A stretch of DNA of 21,093 nt from Porphyromonadaceae bacterium UBA7141. GTDB taxonomy: Bacteria > Bacteroidota > Bacteroidia > Bacteroidales > Muribaculaceae. The stretch's first letter is position 1; each line of letters opens with the position of its first letter. Under the pieces are notes generated by a model, which ran no database searches, was not told the origin of the DNA, and worked only from the letters and a program-made list of their open reading frames with translations. Both the position numbers and the translations under genes were made by a program. Below are positions 1 through 8,716 of this stretch, piece after piece. The DNA lies in NCBI GenBank assembly GCA_002491945.1, contig DKWX01000030.1, positions 1-21,093 on the forward strand, given 5' to 3'.

Positions 1-301
1 TAGGATTTAGAGGAAAGTTACAAATTATTTTTAAAAACAATGCTGTATAACATGAAAAAATCTTCTTATTTAACACTTATTAACATTTTAGGCTTGTAAA
101 TCCGCATTCGCCACCATCTGACGGCCATCCGCATCCGGTCAGAACCGACTGTTATCAGGCATCATGGCTGCAACTTAAGTGCATTTTACGCCTCACTCTT
201 GATTTTTCCCCATTTTTTTACTATTTTTGCCGTAACAGGATGTCGCGACTCCATACGCCATCCTGTTTTTTGACTGACTTTTTTTAATATTCAGCCCCAT
301 C
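1..301. other. Intergenic region upstream of the topoisomerase gene
   Basis: No convincing gene is visible here. The first 14 bases (TAGGATTTAGAGGA) match, in the sense direction, a segment of the leader element at 13026-13222 (minus strand positions 13186-13173), so the window may begin inside another copy; the following bases do not match. The stretch at about 40-100 is AT-rich. A Bacteroidetes-type promoter lies at 198-229 (listed separately) and would give a leader of about 65 bases before the ATG at 302. Confidence 0.5.
198..229 (+). promoter_or_regulatory. Bacteroidetes-type promoter for the topoisomerase operon
   Basis: The -7 box TATTTTTG (222-229) fits TAnnTTTG exactly. CTTG at 198-201 is one base off the -33 box TTTG, and the spacer is 20 bases, the same as in the other promoters of this window. 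Transcription would start near 235. Confidence 0.55.
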
Positions 302-3151
302 ATGACCGACGAGACCCTCAATAATATACCGGAAGAGTCTGATAATAATATCGTGACAGAATCCGACAACGACCTGCTGGCACAGACACGGCGTCTTACC
401 GACGCTGTGGAACAGCGCATAGCTCAGGCTTCGCCCGCCGAATCTTATACGGTGCCCGGCTCAGGCGACCGACGCACTGTGCTGTCAGGAATGTTCCGCA
501 ACTGGTATCTTGAATACGCATCTTATGTGATTCTGGAGCGTGCCGTGCCTCATATTGAGGATGGGCTGAAACCGGTGCAGCGACGCATCCTGCACTCAAT
601 GCAGACTCTCGATGACGGCCGATTTAACAAGGTGGCCAATATCGTAGGTAACACAATGCAGTATCACCCCCACGGCGATGCCTCGATCGGCGACGCTCTG
701 GTGCAGCTCGGACAGAAGGAGCTGCTTGTCGACACTCAGGGTAACTGGGGTAATGTACTGACAGGCGACGGCGCTGCCGCGCCTCGTTACATTGAGGCGC
801 GCCTGTCGGAATTCGCTCTGGAGACGGTGTTCTCCCCCGCTATTACCGAATGGACTCCTTCTTATGACGGACGAAAGAAGGAGCCGGTGGCTCTGCCGGT
901 GAAGTTTCCGCTGCTGCTTGCCCAGGGGGTGGAAGGTATCGCTGTCGGGCTGTCGGCCAAGATTCTTCCTCATAATTTCAATGAAATTCTTGATGCCGCC
1001 GTGGATTATCTGGAGGGGCGCACGTTCCGCCTGCTCCCTGATTTCCAGACAGGCGGATTGCTCGATGCCTCGCGTTATAATGACGGTGCGCGCGGCGGAT
1101 CGGTAAAGGTGCGCGCCAAAATCGAGAAAATCAACAATAAGACTCTGGCCATCACCGAATTGCCTTTCGGCAAGACGACTCCGACACTGATCACTTCCAT
1201 TCTGTCAGCGATGGAGAAGGGTAAAATAAAGGTGCGCAAAGTCGATGACAATACTTCGGCTCAGGCTGAGATTCTGGTGCATCTCGCTCCCGGCACTTCA
1301 TCAGACAAGGCTATCGATGCTCTCTACGCGTTTACCGACTGCGAGGTGAGTATCTCCCCCTGCTGCTGCGTGATTGCGGATAAGAAACCTCATTTTCTTA
1401 CCGTGAGCGACCTGCTGAAGTTCAGTGTCGATCACACCCGCCGGCTGCTGCTTGAGGAGTTGAAAATTAAACTTAACGAAAATCGGGAGTCGATGCTGTT
1501 CGCTTCGCTCGAAAAGATCTTTATCGAGGAGCGGATGTATAAGGACAAGCAGCTGGAGCAGGCGCCGGATATGGATAAGGCCGTCGACCGTATCGACGAG
1601 CTTATGACCCCATGGAAACCATCTTTCTACCGCCAGCTGACACGCGACGACATAATGCGCCTCTGGGAAATCAAGATGGGACGCATTCTGAAGTTTAATT
1701 CGGAGAAGGCTCATGAGCGTATATCCCGGCTTGAGGCCGAAATCGAACGTATCGCCGGCAATATCGAGCATATCACGGAGTATACCATCGCATGGTATCG
1801 GCATCTGAAGGATAAATATGGTGAGCGGTATCCGCGCCGCACGACTCTGCGAGGATTCGATTCAATCGAGGCCACCAAAGTGGCGGAAGCAAATAAGCGC
1901 CTGCTCTTCGATAAGGATGGCAATTTCGTAGGAATCGGACTTAAGGAAGGTGAGTTCCAGTTCAACTGCTCGGATATTGACGATATCCTCATAATCTACC
2001 GCGACGGCACCTATAAGATTATCAAGGTGCAGGACAAGGTGTTTATCGGGAAGAAAGGCACGAAGGTGCGCCATATAGGTCTGTTCAAGAAGGACGACAA
2101 GCGCACCATATATAACGTGATCTACCGCAACGGCAAACCGGAGTTCAGTCCGCACGGTCTGCCGCTGGGTGGCGGATGGTACTATAAGAAACGTTTCTGC
2201 ATCACCGGTCTGACTCGTGAAAAGGAATATGACATCACGAAGGGATTGCCGGGGTCGCGCATCGAGTATCTGAGTGTCAATCCCAATGGCGAGGCGGAAG
2301 TGGTGAAGGTGACTCTCACCGGCGAACCGAATGAGTCGGGACGCGGACCGCGCAACCGTGAACTCTCGGTGGATTTCGCCGACCTGGCTCTACGCGGCAA
2401 GGAGTCGCTGGGCAATCTGGTGACCAAGTATGCCGTCAAGTCAATTACCCTCGAAAAGCGCGGCGGCTCTACGCTTGGAGGCCGCGAGGTGTGGTTTGAC
2501 CGTGACGTGCTGCGTCTGAACTACGACGGGCGTGGCGACAGTCTGGGGGTGTTCCAGGGCGACGACCTCGTGCTGGTGATCACCCGCGATGGAGAGTTCT
2601 ATACCACTTCCTTTGCCGACACCAACCATTACGACGACAATATACTGCGCATCGAAAAGTTTGACCCCCATAAGGTATGGACTGCCGCGCTCTATGATGC
2701 CTCGCTCGGCAATCCGTATCTGAAGCGTTTCACTTTCGAGCCTTCGGCCAAGCCTCAGCGTTATGTGGGCAACGATGCGACTTCTCAACTGCTGCTGCTT
2801 ACGGATACCTGCTATCCGCGCCTGGAGGTGATTTTCGGCGGCAATGATGCGGTGCGTCCGCCGCTTGAGATTGATGCCGAAGAATTTATCGGCACCAAGA
2901 GTTTCAAGGCAAAGGGCAAGCGCATCACGACTTTCCGCATGGAGCGCATAACCGAACTCGAGCCTCTCCGCTTCCCCGAACCTCCGGCCCCTCCGGTAGA
3001 GGATATTCCGGAGGAGGAACCTCTGATTCCGGCCGGACCGATAGTGGTGCAGGGCGACCTGTTTGATTTCGATAATTCCGGCGAGTCCGGTGATGCCGCC
3101 ACCACGCCTGCCGAAGTGGATGCCGGCGCAGACTTACCGACCGATGACTGA
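302..3151 (+). CDS. parC: DNA topoisomerase IV / gyrase-type subunit A
   Basis: Type IIA topoisomerase cleavage subunit of 949 residues, which cuts and rejoins both DNA strands through a tyrosyl-DNA linkage together with an ATPase partner subunit (not in this window). The first ~55 residues are an acidic, poorly conserved extension. The winged-helix breakage domain follows, with DGLKPVQRRIL at about 87-97, the HPHGD loop at 122-126 and the catalytic Tyr163 in APRYIEARLSE. A coiled-coil tower occupies roughly 360-530, and a beta-pinwheel C-terminal domain about 560-900. The tail beyond about 915 is rich in Pro, Glu and Asp. No GyrA-box typical of true gyrase is evident, and Bacteroidetes commonly carry such a second GyrA-like protein, so topoisomerase IV is favoured. 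The residue matching E. coli GyrA Ser83 is Ala127. It is first in an operon: its stop codon overlaps the next start. Confidence 0.88.
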   Translation: MTDETLNNIPEESDNNIVTESDNDLLAQTRRLTDAVEQRIAQASPAESYTVPGSGDRRTVLSGMFRNWYLEYASYVILERAVPHIEDGLKPVQRRILHSMQTLDDGRFNKVANIVGNTMQYHPHGDASIGDALVQLGQKELLVDTQGNWGNVLTGDGAAAPRYIEARLSEFALETVFSPAITEWTPSYDGRKKEPVALPVKFPLLLAQGVEGIAVGLSAKILPHNFNEILDAAVDYLEGRTFRLLPDFQTGGLLDASRYNDGARGGSVKVRAKIEKINNKTLAITELPFGKTTPTLITSILSAMEKGKIKVRKVDDNTSAQAEILVHLAPGTSSDKAIDALYAFTDCEVSISPCCCVIADKKPHFLTVSDLLKFSVDHTRRLLLEELKIKLNENRESMLFASLEKIFIEERMYKDKQLEQAPDMDKAVDRIDELMTPWKPSFYRQLTRDDIMRLWEIKMGRILKFNSEKAHERISRLEAEIERIAGNIEHITEYTIAWYRHLKDKYGERYPRRTTLRGFDSIEATKVAEANKRLLFDKDGNFVGIGLKEGEFQFNCSDIDDILIIYRDGTYKIIKVQDKVFIGKKGTKVRHIGLFKKDDKRTIYNVIYRNGKPEFSPHGLPLGGGWYYKKRFCITGLTREKEYDITKGLPGSRIEYLSVNPNGEAEVVKVTLTGEPNESGRGPRNRELSVDFADLALRGKESLGNLVTKYAVKSITLEKRGGSTLGGREVWFDRDVLRLNYDGRGDSLGVFQGDDLVLVITRDGEFYTTSFADTNHYDDNILRIEKFDPHKVWTAALYDASLGNPYLKRFTFEPSAKPQRYVGNDATSQLLLLTDTCYPRLEVIFGGNDAVRPPLEIDAEEFIGTKSFKAKGKRITTFRMERITELEPLRFPEPPAPPVEDIPEEEPLIPAGPIVVQGDLFDFDNSGESGDAATTPAEVDAGADLPTDD

Positions 3152-4049
3152 GCGATTCAAGCAATATATAAGTACCGTAGCGCTCGCGTCGGCTCTCGCT
3201 CTCTATCCTGCGATGACCAGTGCTGAGGAGCTTGGGGTTGATTCGGCGGCTGATATCCGGACAGCCTCATTTACAGACGCGCCGTCAGAGACGTCGCGCC
3301 CGGTGACGGGATGCTATTCGCTGGAGTTTGGCAGACATTCGGTGGTGTCGCAGTATCTGGCTCCGGTGACATATGCAGGGACTCGGTATGCCGTGTCCGG
3401 ACGATGGGAAAAGTGTATGCCGTTTGCTCCTCAGAGCGCCATGATGGCATTTGAGGCTCATGTTGACGGGGCTCTGTCATTGCTCAATCCGCGCCAGAAT
3501 TCCTCGATGCAGGCCATCGATGCCGACTTCGCGTGGAATATGCGGGGCTGGTGGCGACTGCCGCAGGGATTTGCCGTGTCGGCAGGCGGCGGACTGGAAG
3601 TGGAAGCGGGCGCGCTGGCGCTGCTTAAGAACAGTAATAATCCGGTGAGTGTCAACGTGGCTGCGGCTGTCGAAGCCGCAGCTTCAGTATCGTGGACCCA
3701 TCGGTTCTGGAGGGTGCCGACCGTGGTGACCCTTAATCTGCGCACTCCGCTGCTCGGGGCTTTCTATATGCCAGGCTATGGGGAGACTTATTATGAAATG
3801 TATCTCGGCAATCACGCAGGGCTGGTGCATTGCGGATGGCCCGGCAACCGCCGGAAAGTCAATCTGCATCTCGGAATACGCCTTGATCTCGGACGCACCG
3901 CGATGGAGCTGGGATACCGACTTGACTGGCAGCGTGCGTCAGCCAATAATCTTGTATACCGCTCTTTGACTAATGCTTTCACCATCGGGGTCATACCCGG
4001 CGGCCTCGGAATGAAACGTCCCGCCTCGCGGCAAATCCGCCCGTTCTGA
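3144..4049 (+). CDS. Exported beta-rich protein, resembles DUF3316
   Basis: A 301-residue protein of unknown function. The start at 3144 is chosen over an in-frame ATG at 3063 because it gives a clean signal peptide (MTERFKQYISTVALASALAL, cleavage likely after TSA) and overlaps the preceding stop codon by 8 bases (ATGACTGA), typical of translational coupling. The mature part is rich in alternating aromatic and polar strands with Gly turns (for example FAVSAGGGLEVEAG, LNLRTPLLGAFYMPGYGE, LHLGIRLDLG, AMELGYRLDW), which suggests an outer-membrane or periplasmic beta-barrel. The general pattern reminds me of Bacteroidales DUF3316 proteins, but no catalytic motif is visible. It is cotranscribed with the topoisomerase gene upstream and the S41 peptidase gene 26 bases downstream, an odd mix of DNA topology and envelope functions. 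Confidence 0.75.
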   Translation: MTERFKQYISTVALASALALYPAMTSAEELGVDSAADIRTASFTDAPSETSRPVTGCYSLEFGRHSVVSQYLAPVTYAGTRYAVSGRWEKCMPFAPQSAMMAFEAHVDGALSLLNPRQNSSMQAIDADFAWNMRGWWRLPQGFAVSAGGGLEVEAGALALLKNSNNPVSVNVAAAVEAAASVSWTHRFWRVPTVVTLNLRTPLLGAFYMPGYGETYYEMYLGNHAGLVHCGWPGNRRKVNLHLGIRLDLGRTAMELGYRLDWQRASANNLVYRSLTNAFTIGVIPGGLGMKRPASRQIRPF

Positions 4050-4075
4050 ATAATTATCTCATCTCTGACTACTAT

Positions 4076-5122
4076 ATGCTCCGGAAACTTACCCCCTCCG
4101 TCACCGCAGCCTCTGCTCTTATGTTTATGCTCTGCACTGCCTGCTCTGACGACGACATATCCTACGCCGACGACAATTACGGCAATTTCGATGCGCTCAG
4201 CGAAATAATTGACACCCGATATTGTTTTCTGCAGGAAAAGGACATAGACTGGCGACAGACTTCTGCCTCCTATCGTGCCCTTATCACTGATGAGACAAAT
4301 GAATACCAACTGTTCCAAATATGCGCCTCAATGCTTGATTGTCTGGAAGACGGACATGTGAATCTCGTGTCGCGGTTCACTACGAGTTATTACCGTAAGT
4401 GGTGGACCGACTATCCGCAGGACTTCGACCTCCGCACGCTGCAGCAGGATTATTTGGATTTCCGATATCTTTCTACTTCGGGCATGTATTATTACCTCTT
4501 CCCGGAGAATGTGGGATACATCTATTACCCATCTTTTTCCACCACCGTGTCTGAACTGGGACTGGATTATGTGCTGGCGGCTCTGAGCGATTCGAAGGCT
4601 CTGATTATCGACATCCGCAACAACGGAGGGGGGGTGCTTACCAATATCGATACTTTTGTAGGGCGATTTATTGACCATGAAATTCCCGGAGGCTCGATAT
4701 GCCATAAGACTGGTCCGGGACACGATGATTTCTCCGAACCGTATTTCTTTACCTATAAGCCTGCTCCGGATTACCGTGTCAAATATCTCGACAAACCGAT
4801 TGTGCTGCTTACCAACCGCTCTTGTTATAGCGCCGCGAATGCATTCGCGGCGGTGATGAAAAGTCTGCCTAATGTGACGCTGATCGGCGCACGCACCGGT
4901 GGCGGTGGCGGTCTGCCTTGGACTTCGGAGTTGCCCAACGGATGGAGCATACGTTTCTCCGCCTCTCCTCTTTACGGCCCTGACGGCGAACTGACAGAGT
5001 TCGGCATTGATCCGACCGAGGGATTCGAATGCCATTCTCCTGCCGATGAATTAGCAGCCGGCTACGACAATATCCTCTCCCGCGCCATAGAATACCTCGC
5101 TACCTTCCCCGACCCGGAATAA
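4076..5122 (+). CDS. Surface lipoprotein, S41 family peptidase
   Basis: A 348-residue serine peptidase. The signal sequence ends in a lipobox (MLCTAC, lipidated Cys23), followed at once by SDDD, which matches the Bacteroidetes lipoprotein export signal, so it probably faces outward from the outer membrane. The S41 catalytic core shows IIDIRNNGGG (about 177-186) and NRSCYSAANAF, with Ser252 as likely nucleophile. The Lys used by CtpA-type members is absent: the corresponding loop reads GARTGGGGG (271-279). A His in LEDGHVNL (His94) sits where the tricorn-like S41B branch has its catalytic His, so this is more likely a Ser/His-type S41 enzyme. No PDZ domain is seen. It lies 26 bases after the beta-rich exported protein, in the same unit. 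Substrate unknown. Confidence 0.85.
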   Translation: MLRKLTPSVTAASALMFMLCTACSDDDISYADDNYGNFDALSEIIDTRYCFLQEKDIDWRQTSASYRALITDETNEYQLFQICASMLDCLEDGHVNLVSRFTTSYYRKWWTDYPQDFDLRTLQQDYLDFRYLSTSGMYYYLFPENVGYIYYPSFSTTVSELGLDYVLAALSDSKALIIDIRNNGGGVLTNIDTFVGRFIDHEIPGGSICHKTGPGHDDFSEPYFFTYKPAPDYRVKYLDKPIVLLTNRSCYSAANAFAAVMKSLPNVTLIGARTGGGGGLPWTSELPNGWSIRFSASPLYGPDGELTEFGIDPTEGFECHSPADELAAGYDNILSRAIEYLATFPDPE

Positions 5123-5443
5123 CCTCTTCCCTCTCCCCATACCCCGCACCCCTTGACTGCCATTGGATCCTATTGAACGCAACAGACTGACAGACTGACA
5201 GATTACATCCCATCAATCTTTTTTCATGCTTTGCCTCATTCATGACCGAACATCCATATCAAAACGCCATTTTCCACTCACAAGTATTTTATCCGATATA
5301 TTCACACATATCTAAGTTAAATATTGTTAATGTTAAAATCATTTTGCACTTCTTGATTTTATTTTGTAAGTTTGCGGATGTAATCTACTGCCGGTTTTAC
5401 TGCCAGTTTGCGAACACTAACCACCAAAACAAACTCATACACC
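5123..5443. other. Intergenic region with a short tandem repeat and a promoter
   Basis: No gene is visible. An 8-base unit (CAGACTGA) is repeated twice and partly a third time at 5183-5203. The right half is AT-rich and holds the promoter at 5343-5374. I see no rho-independent terminator directly after the S41 gene. Confidence 0.5.
5343..5374 (+). promoter_or_regulatory. Bacteroidetes-type promoter
   Basis: TTTG (5343-5346), a 20-base spacer and TAAGTTTG (5367-5374), a full match to the Bacteroidetes housekeeping promoter. The expected start near 5381 gives a leader of about 63 bases before the ATG at 5444. Confidence 0.8.
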
Positions 5444-6442
5444 ATGAACATTAAAAAAATCCTTATCGGAATGACGCTGATCTGCTCGGCTCTCAGCGTA
5501 TCCGCCCGAAGTCCTATTGATTCCGATTCCTCATCTGAAATTGCCGATGACGCTGTGCGTCTCATTCGGGAAGACCGGATGTGGGAGTATGTACGGTATA
5601 CAGGTGTAGCATATGAACGGGAGATTATTCAACTGCAGTTTGATGGTACGGAAGTGGTAGATGGTGTGGAATATAACCTGCTAAAAGTGCGGAACCACTT
5701 CAAGACCAATAGTGGAACTCATTCATACCTTGACCTTATGTCGGAAAACGGTATACCCATTGAGCATAAACCCGTCAGAATGCGTGAATCTGGAGGAAGG
5801 GTATATCGCATATATGATGAAGCCTGGTGCGACAGTGAATCAGCAGAAGTCCTTATTATGGATTTCAACCTTAATAAGGATGAGGATGCCAACCTGCACG
5901 TCGGATATTCATTCTTAGCGCGTCCAATAAAGGAAATCCTGTTTCCGAGCGAATTGGATATTGACTATAAGATGACTGTATTCGATACTGACACTGAAAT
6001 TGTGGATGGAGAGATATGCCGGAGTGTCAGCATGACGCTTCATATGCCTGTTGATCCGTCATACTCATTCGGATACTTTCAGATAGTGGAAGGGATTGGG
6101 CCGGTGAAATGCACGAAAGCTCCGGATGTGGAGCGCGGACCTTTACGTGAAGGTACAATCGCAATGCTTGAACATTATGATGATGTAACGGCTTTCCCAG
6201 TTACCGGATTCTTCCTTAATAACGTCTATAATGCCGAAAACCGGATTATATATTCCGGATTAAATTACGACTGGTACGCGGATTCTGTCGGCTGGACAGG
6301 TGTTGAGCAGGTAGATGAGGGGATAGAGGAAGTCCGGTATTACGATATGCAGGGTCACCGGATCTTGAATCCTACAGGCTCGGAGAAAATCCTGAAGAAA
6401 AGTCCTGACGGTAAATCCGTCATTGTTATCTCCGGAAATTAA
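5444..6442 (+). CDS. Secreted protein with T9SS-like C-terminal tail
   Basis: A 332-residue protein with no recognised enzymatic domain. The start at 5444 is chosen over an ATG at 5408 because it gives a typical signal peptide (MNIKKILIGMTLICSALSVS, cleavage after SAR or nearby). The body has repeated strand-like segments with GTEVVDGVEYNLLKV and DGEICRSVSMTLHMPVD, a pattern I associate with uncharacterised secreted proteins of Prevotella and Muribaculaceae. The last ~45 residues (VRYYDMQGHRILNP, then KILKKSPDGKSVIVI) resemble the type A T9SS sorting domain: a strand, a DMQG turn and a closing hydrophobic strand. It has its own promoter (5343-5374) and ends before a bidirectional terminator, so it is probably monocistronic. 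Its partner in the window may be PorE. Confidence 0.75.
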   Translation: MNIKKILIGMTLICSALSVSARSPIDSDSSSEIADDAVRLIREDRMWEYVRYTGVAYEREIIQLQFDGTEVVDGVEYNLLKVRNHFKTNSGTHSYLDLMSENGIPIEHKPVRMRESGGRVYRIYDEAWCDSESAEVLIMDFNLNKDEDANLHVGYSFLARPIKEILFPSELDIDYKMTVFDTDTEIVDGEICRSVSMTLHMPVDPSYSFGYFQIVEGIGPVKCTKAPDVERGPLREGTIAMLEHYDDVTAFPVTGFFLNNVYNAENRIIYSGLNYDWYADSVGWTGVEQVDEGIEEVRYYDMQGHRILNPTGSEKILKKSPDGKSVIVISGN

Positions 6443-6539
6443 CCGCAGTATCAGGGTTTCTTCTTCCGAACGGCGCATATCGGCCACCGAGGCCGTTTGA
6501 AAACATTCCGTAAACTTACGCAATATATCCGATCAATAA

Positions 6540-6572
6540 GACTGCGCGGCAACTGATGGTTACCGCGCAGTC
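6540..6572. terminator. Bidirectional terminator between convergent genes
   Basis: A 10-bp perfect stem (GACTGCGCGG, 6540-6549, with CCGCGCAGTC, 6563-6572), plus three further pairs after one mismatch. It lies between the plus-strand gene ending at 6442 and porE ending at 6658 on the minus strand. The flanking U-tracts are weak on both strands. A smaller stem (CGGCC/GGCCG, 6481-6495) precedes it. Confidence 0.65.
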
Positions 6573-6657
6573 TGCTTTGTGAATTCCCGCTGTCATGAAG
6601 TACAGCCGCGAATTACAGCTGTTATAAATCATTGTGTCAAAGGGGTGAGGAGGAATC

Positions 6658-8643
6658 TCAGAACATGTCGAAGGTGGTGGAGGTGACCTGAAACTCGGTG
6701 CGGCGGTTGATCTGGTCGGCTACTTCCTGCTGCTCGGGGTCGAGGCTTTCGATGTAGGCTTCATCGAGCACTGTTCCCTCTTCAAACTGAGGGTATTCCT
6801 TGTTGATGCGTCTGGTCACTTTCTTCGGGATGCTCTCGCCATACCCTTTCCACGTGAGACGGCGCGGATCGACGCCGGCGGATATGAGGTAGTCAACCAC
6901 ACTTTTGGCGCGGCGCTCCGACAGCCGGTCGTTATAGGCATCGCTGCCGTGGCGGTCGGTGTGGCTTCCCATCTCGATAGTGACGTTGGGATTGTCGGCC
7001 AGCATACTGGCCATCTCGTCGAGCGCCTCTTTCGATTCGGGGCGCAGGGTGGCCTTGTCGAAGTCGTAGAAGATATTCTCCACTACCTGCGGTTTGTTGA
7101 TGGCGGCCAACACGAAATCCACCCCGTATTCGGCATCCTCTTCAGCCATATCCGATTCGAATTCCTGCTTTACGTTGAGATACCCCGGAGCTCCGGCCAG
7201 CATTACATACTTCACGCCACGCTCCAGACGGAAATCAAACGAGCCGTCGTCGCGTGCCATTTCCTTCTGGTTTGACCCGTCGTCGCCCACGATGCGTATC
7301 ACTGCGTTGGGCACCGGCTCGTCATCCTTATCCACAACCCAACCGGAGATTGATATCTTGAGCTCGGGAAGTTCGAAAGATAAAATATGGTCATACCCCC
7401 TGGCATCACCCCTGTTGGATGAGAAAAATCCGCGCTCCCCCTCTCCGAAGGTTATGCCGAAGTCATCGCCCGGCGAGTTCATCGGGAGCCCCATGTTCTC
7501 TACGCTCCAGAAATCGCGCGTGGCATTCTGGCGGGCCACGAAGAGATCGAGTCCTCCATATCCCGGATGCCCGTCGGATGAGAAATACATCGTCGAATCA
7601 TTACGCATATACGGAAACATCTCATCGCCCGGCGTATTAATCTGCGGGCCGAGATTCTCCAGACTCCCGGCACGGTCCATCAGGTTGATGCGCCATATGT
7701 CCTTGCCGCCATATCCGCCCGGCATGTCGGATGTGAAGTAGAGGTATCGTCCGTCCGGTGATACGGCGGGATGACCTACGGCAGAGATCGTGTCGTTGAG
7801 GATGTCGAATTTCACCGGCGCGCTCCATGTCGCGTCAGAGCGTTTGGAAGTGTAGATTTCCACAGAGGTGCTTGATTCCGGGGCGCGGCGTGCCATGGTG
7901 AGATACATTGTCTGGCCATCGGGCGAAAACGCCACTATCCCCTCGTCCATATCGGAGTTGAGTTCCCCTTCCACAGGCTCGGGGCGCTGCCACTCGCCAC
8001 GCTCGTCCTTCTTGCTCACCCATATATCGCTCTTTTTCATTCCGGTGATTTCGGAACGGTTGTCGCCCGTCACTTTCTCGTTGGTGGTGGTGAAGTACAG
8101 CTGGTCGTGACTTTTGTCAAGATACATAGGGGCGAAGTCTGCCCGGCGCGAATTGAAGATTTTGGCGTTTTTTACCACATAGCGCGTCTTTGGCTGCTTT
8201 TTGGCGGCCTCACCTCTCATAGCCCCCTTCAGTCCCTCTTTGGCAAGAAGATTGTCGGGCTGCCACTCGAGAAATGTGCGGTAAGCCTGAATGGCCTGCG
8301 GATATTTCCCTTCGGCCTGCAGCGAGCGGCCGAGCCAGTAAAATGCCATCGAGTCGGGGTATTCGTAGCGTATGGCGTTCTGATAGGCAGCCGAGGCGCG
8401 GGAGGCCTGGTTGAGCTTGCGGTGGCAGATGGCCATCTTATAGGCCACCTCGCCGCGCAGCGGACGGTCTTCGCGCTTGGTGAGGCGATTGTATATCTTG
8501 CGGTAGGTCTTGGCCGCATCGTTGTATTCGCCACGCTCAAACTGCTCGTCGGCATCCTTGAGCTTGACGCTCTTGCACCCCTCCGACAGCAATGCCAGCG
8601 ACAGCAAGGGGAGCATGATATACAGAAGTCTTCGGATATTCAT
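6658..8643 (-). CDS. porE: PorE-type T9SS lipoprotein (TPR, beta-propeller, CRD, OmpA)
   Basis: A 661-residue envelope protein. The start at 8643 is chosen over one 11 codons upstream because it follows a Shine-Dalgarno sequence and gives a lipoprotein signal ending in LSEGC (Cys23). No acidic export signal follows the Cys (KSVKLKD), so it should stay periplasmic. Domains in order: TPR repeats (about 25-140), a PD40/WD40-like beta-propeller (about 160-425, with repeated SPDGR-YLYFTSD motifs), a carboxypeptidase regulatory-like fold (about 430-510) and an OmpA-C peptidoglycan-binding domain (about 520-655) with the binding Asp563 in SHTDRHGS and Arg578 in LSERRA. This order is that of PorE of Porphyromonas gingivalis, which links the T9SS PorKLMNP complex to peptidoglycan. 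No other T9SS core gene is nearby. An OmpA-family paralogue with another role remains possible. Confidence 0.85.
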   Translation of the reverse strand: MNIRRLLYIMLPLLSLALLSEGCKSVKLKDADEQFERGEYNDAAKTYRKIYNRLTKREDRPLRGEVAYKMAICHRKLNQASRASAAYQNAIRYEYPDSMAFYWLGRSLQAEGKYPQAIQAYRTFLEWQPDNLLAKEGLKGAMRGEAAKKQPKTRYVVKNAKIFNSRRADFAPMYLDKSHDQLYFTTTNEKVTGDNRSEITGMKKSDIWVSKKDERGEWQRPEPVEGELNSDMDEGIVAFSPDGQTMYLTMARRAPESSTSVEIYTSKRSDATWSAPVKFDILNDTISAVGHPAVSPDGRYLYFTSDMPGGYGGKDIWRINLMDRAGSLENLGPQINTPGDEMFPYMRNDSTMYFSSDGHPGYGGLDLFVARQNATRDFWSVENMGLPMNSPGDDFGITFGEGERGFFSSNRGDARGYDHILSFELPELKISISGWVVDKDDEPVPNAVIRIVGDDGSNQKEMARDDGSFDFRLERGVKYVMLAGAPGYLNVKQEFESDMAEEDAEYGVDFVLAAINKPQVVENIFYDFDKATLRPESKEALDEMASMLADNPNVTIEMGSHTDRHGSDAYNDRLSERRAKSVVDYLISAGVDPRRLTWKGYGESIPKKVTRRINKEYPQFEEGTVLDEAYIESLDPEQQEVADQINRRTEFQVTSTTFDMF

Positions 8644-8655
8644 GATGGGATTTTT

Positions 8656-8661
8656 CTCCTT
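8656..8661 (-). promoter_or_regulatory. Ribosome binding site that decides the porE start
   Basis: Read on the minus strand, AAGGAG lies 12 bases upstream of the ATG at 8643. Such sites are rare in Bacteroidetes, and this one supports the inner start over the ATG at 8676. Confidence 0.6.
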
Positions 8662-8668
8662 ATTTAAC

Positions 8669-8695
8669 GCATACACGATATATTAAAGTATATGC
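8669..8695. promoter_or_regulatory. Imperfect inverted repeat in a divergent promoter region
   Basis: GCATACAC (8669-8676) and GTATATGC (8688-8695) form 8-base arms with 7 matches around an AT-rich 11-base centre. They lie in the 73 bases between the divergent porE and DUF2461 starts. It could be an operator or only the AT-rich core of overlapping promoters; no clear TAnnTTTG box is seen on either strand. Confidence 0.3.
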
Positions 8696-8716
8696 CGGGG
8701 GCGTTGAATAGGTATT

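Noticed and set aside
3063..3143. Upstream start for the beta-rich exported protein
   Set aside because: It would place 27 Pro-rich residues ahead of a perfect signal peptide and overlap the topoisomerase gene by 89 bases.
5183..5203. Short CAGACTGA repeats as a CRISPR or binding array
   Set aside because: Only two and a half units of 8 bases without spacers; too short to support a function.
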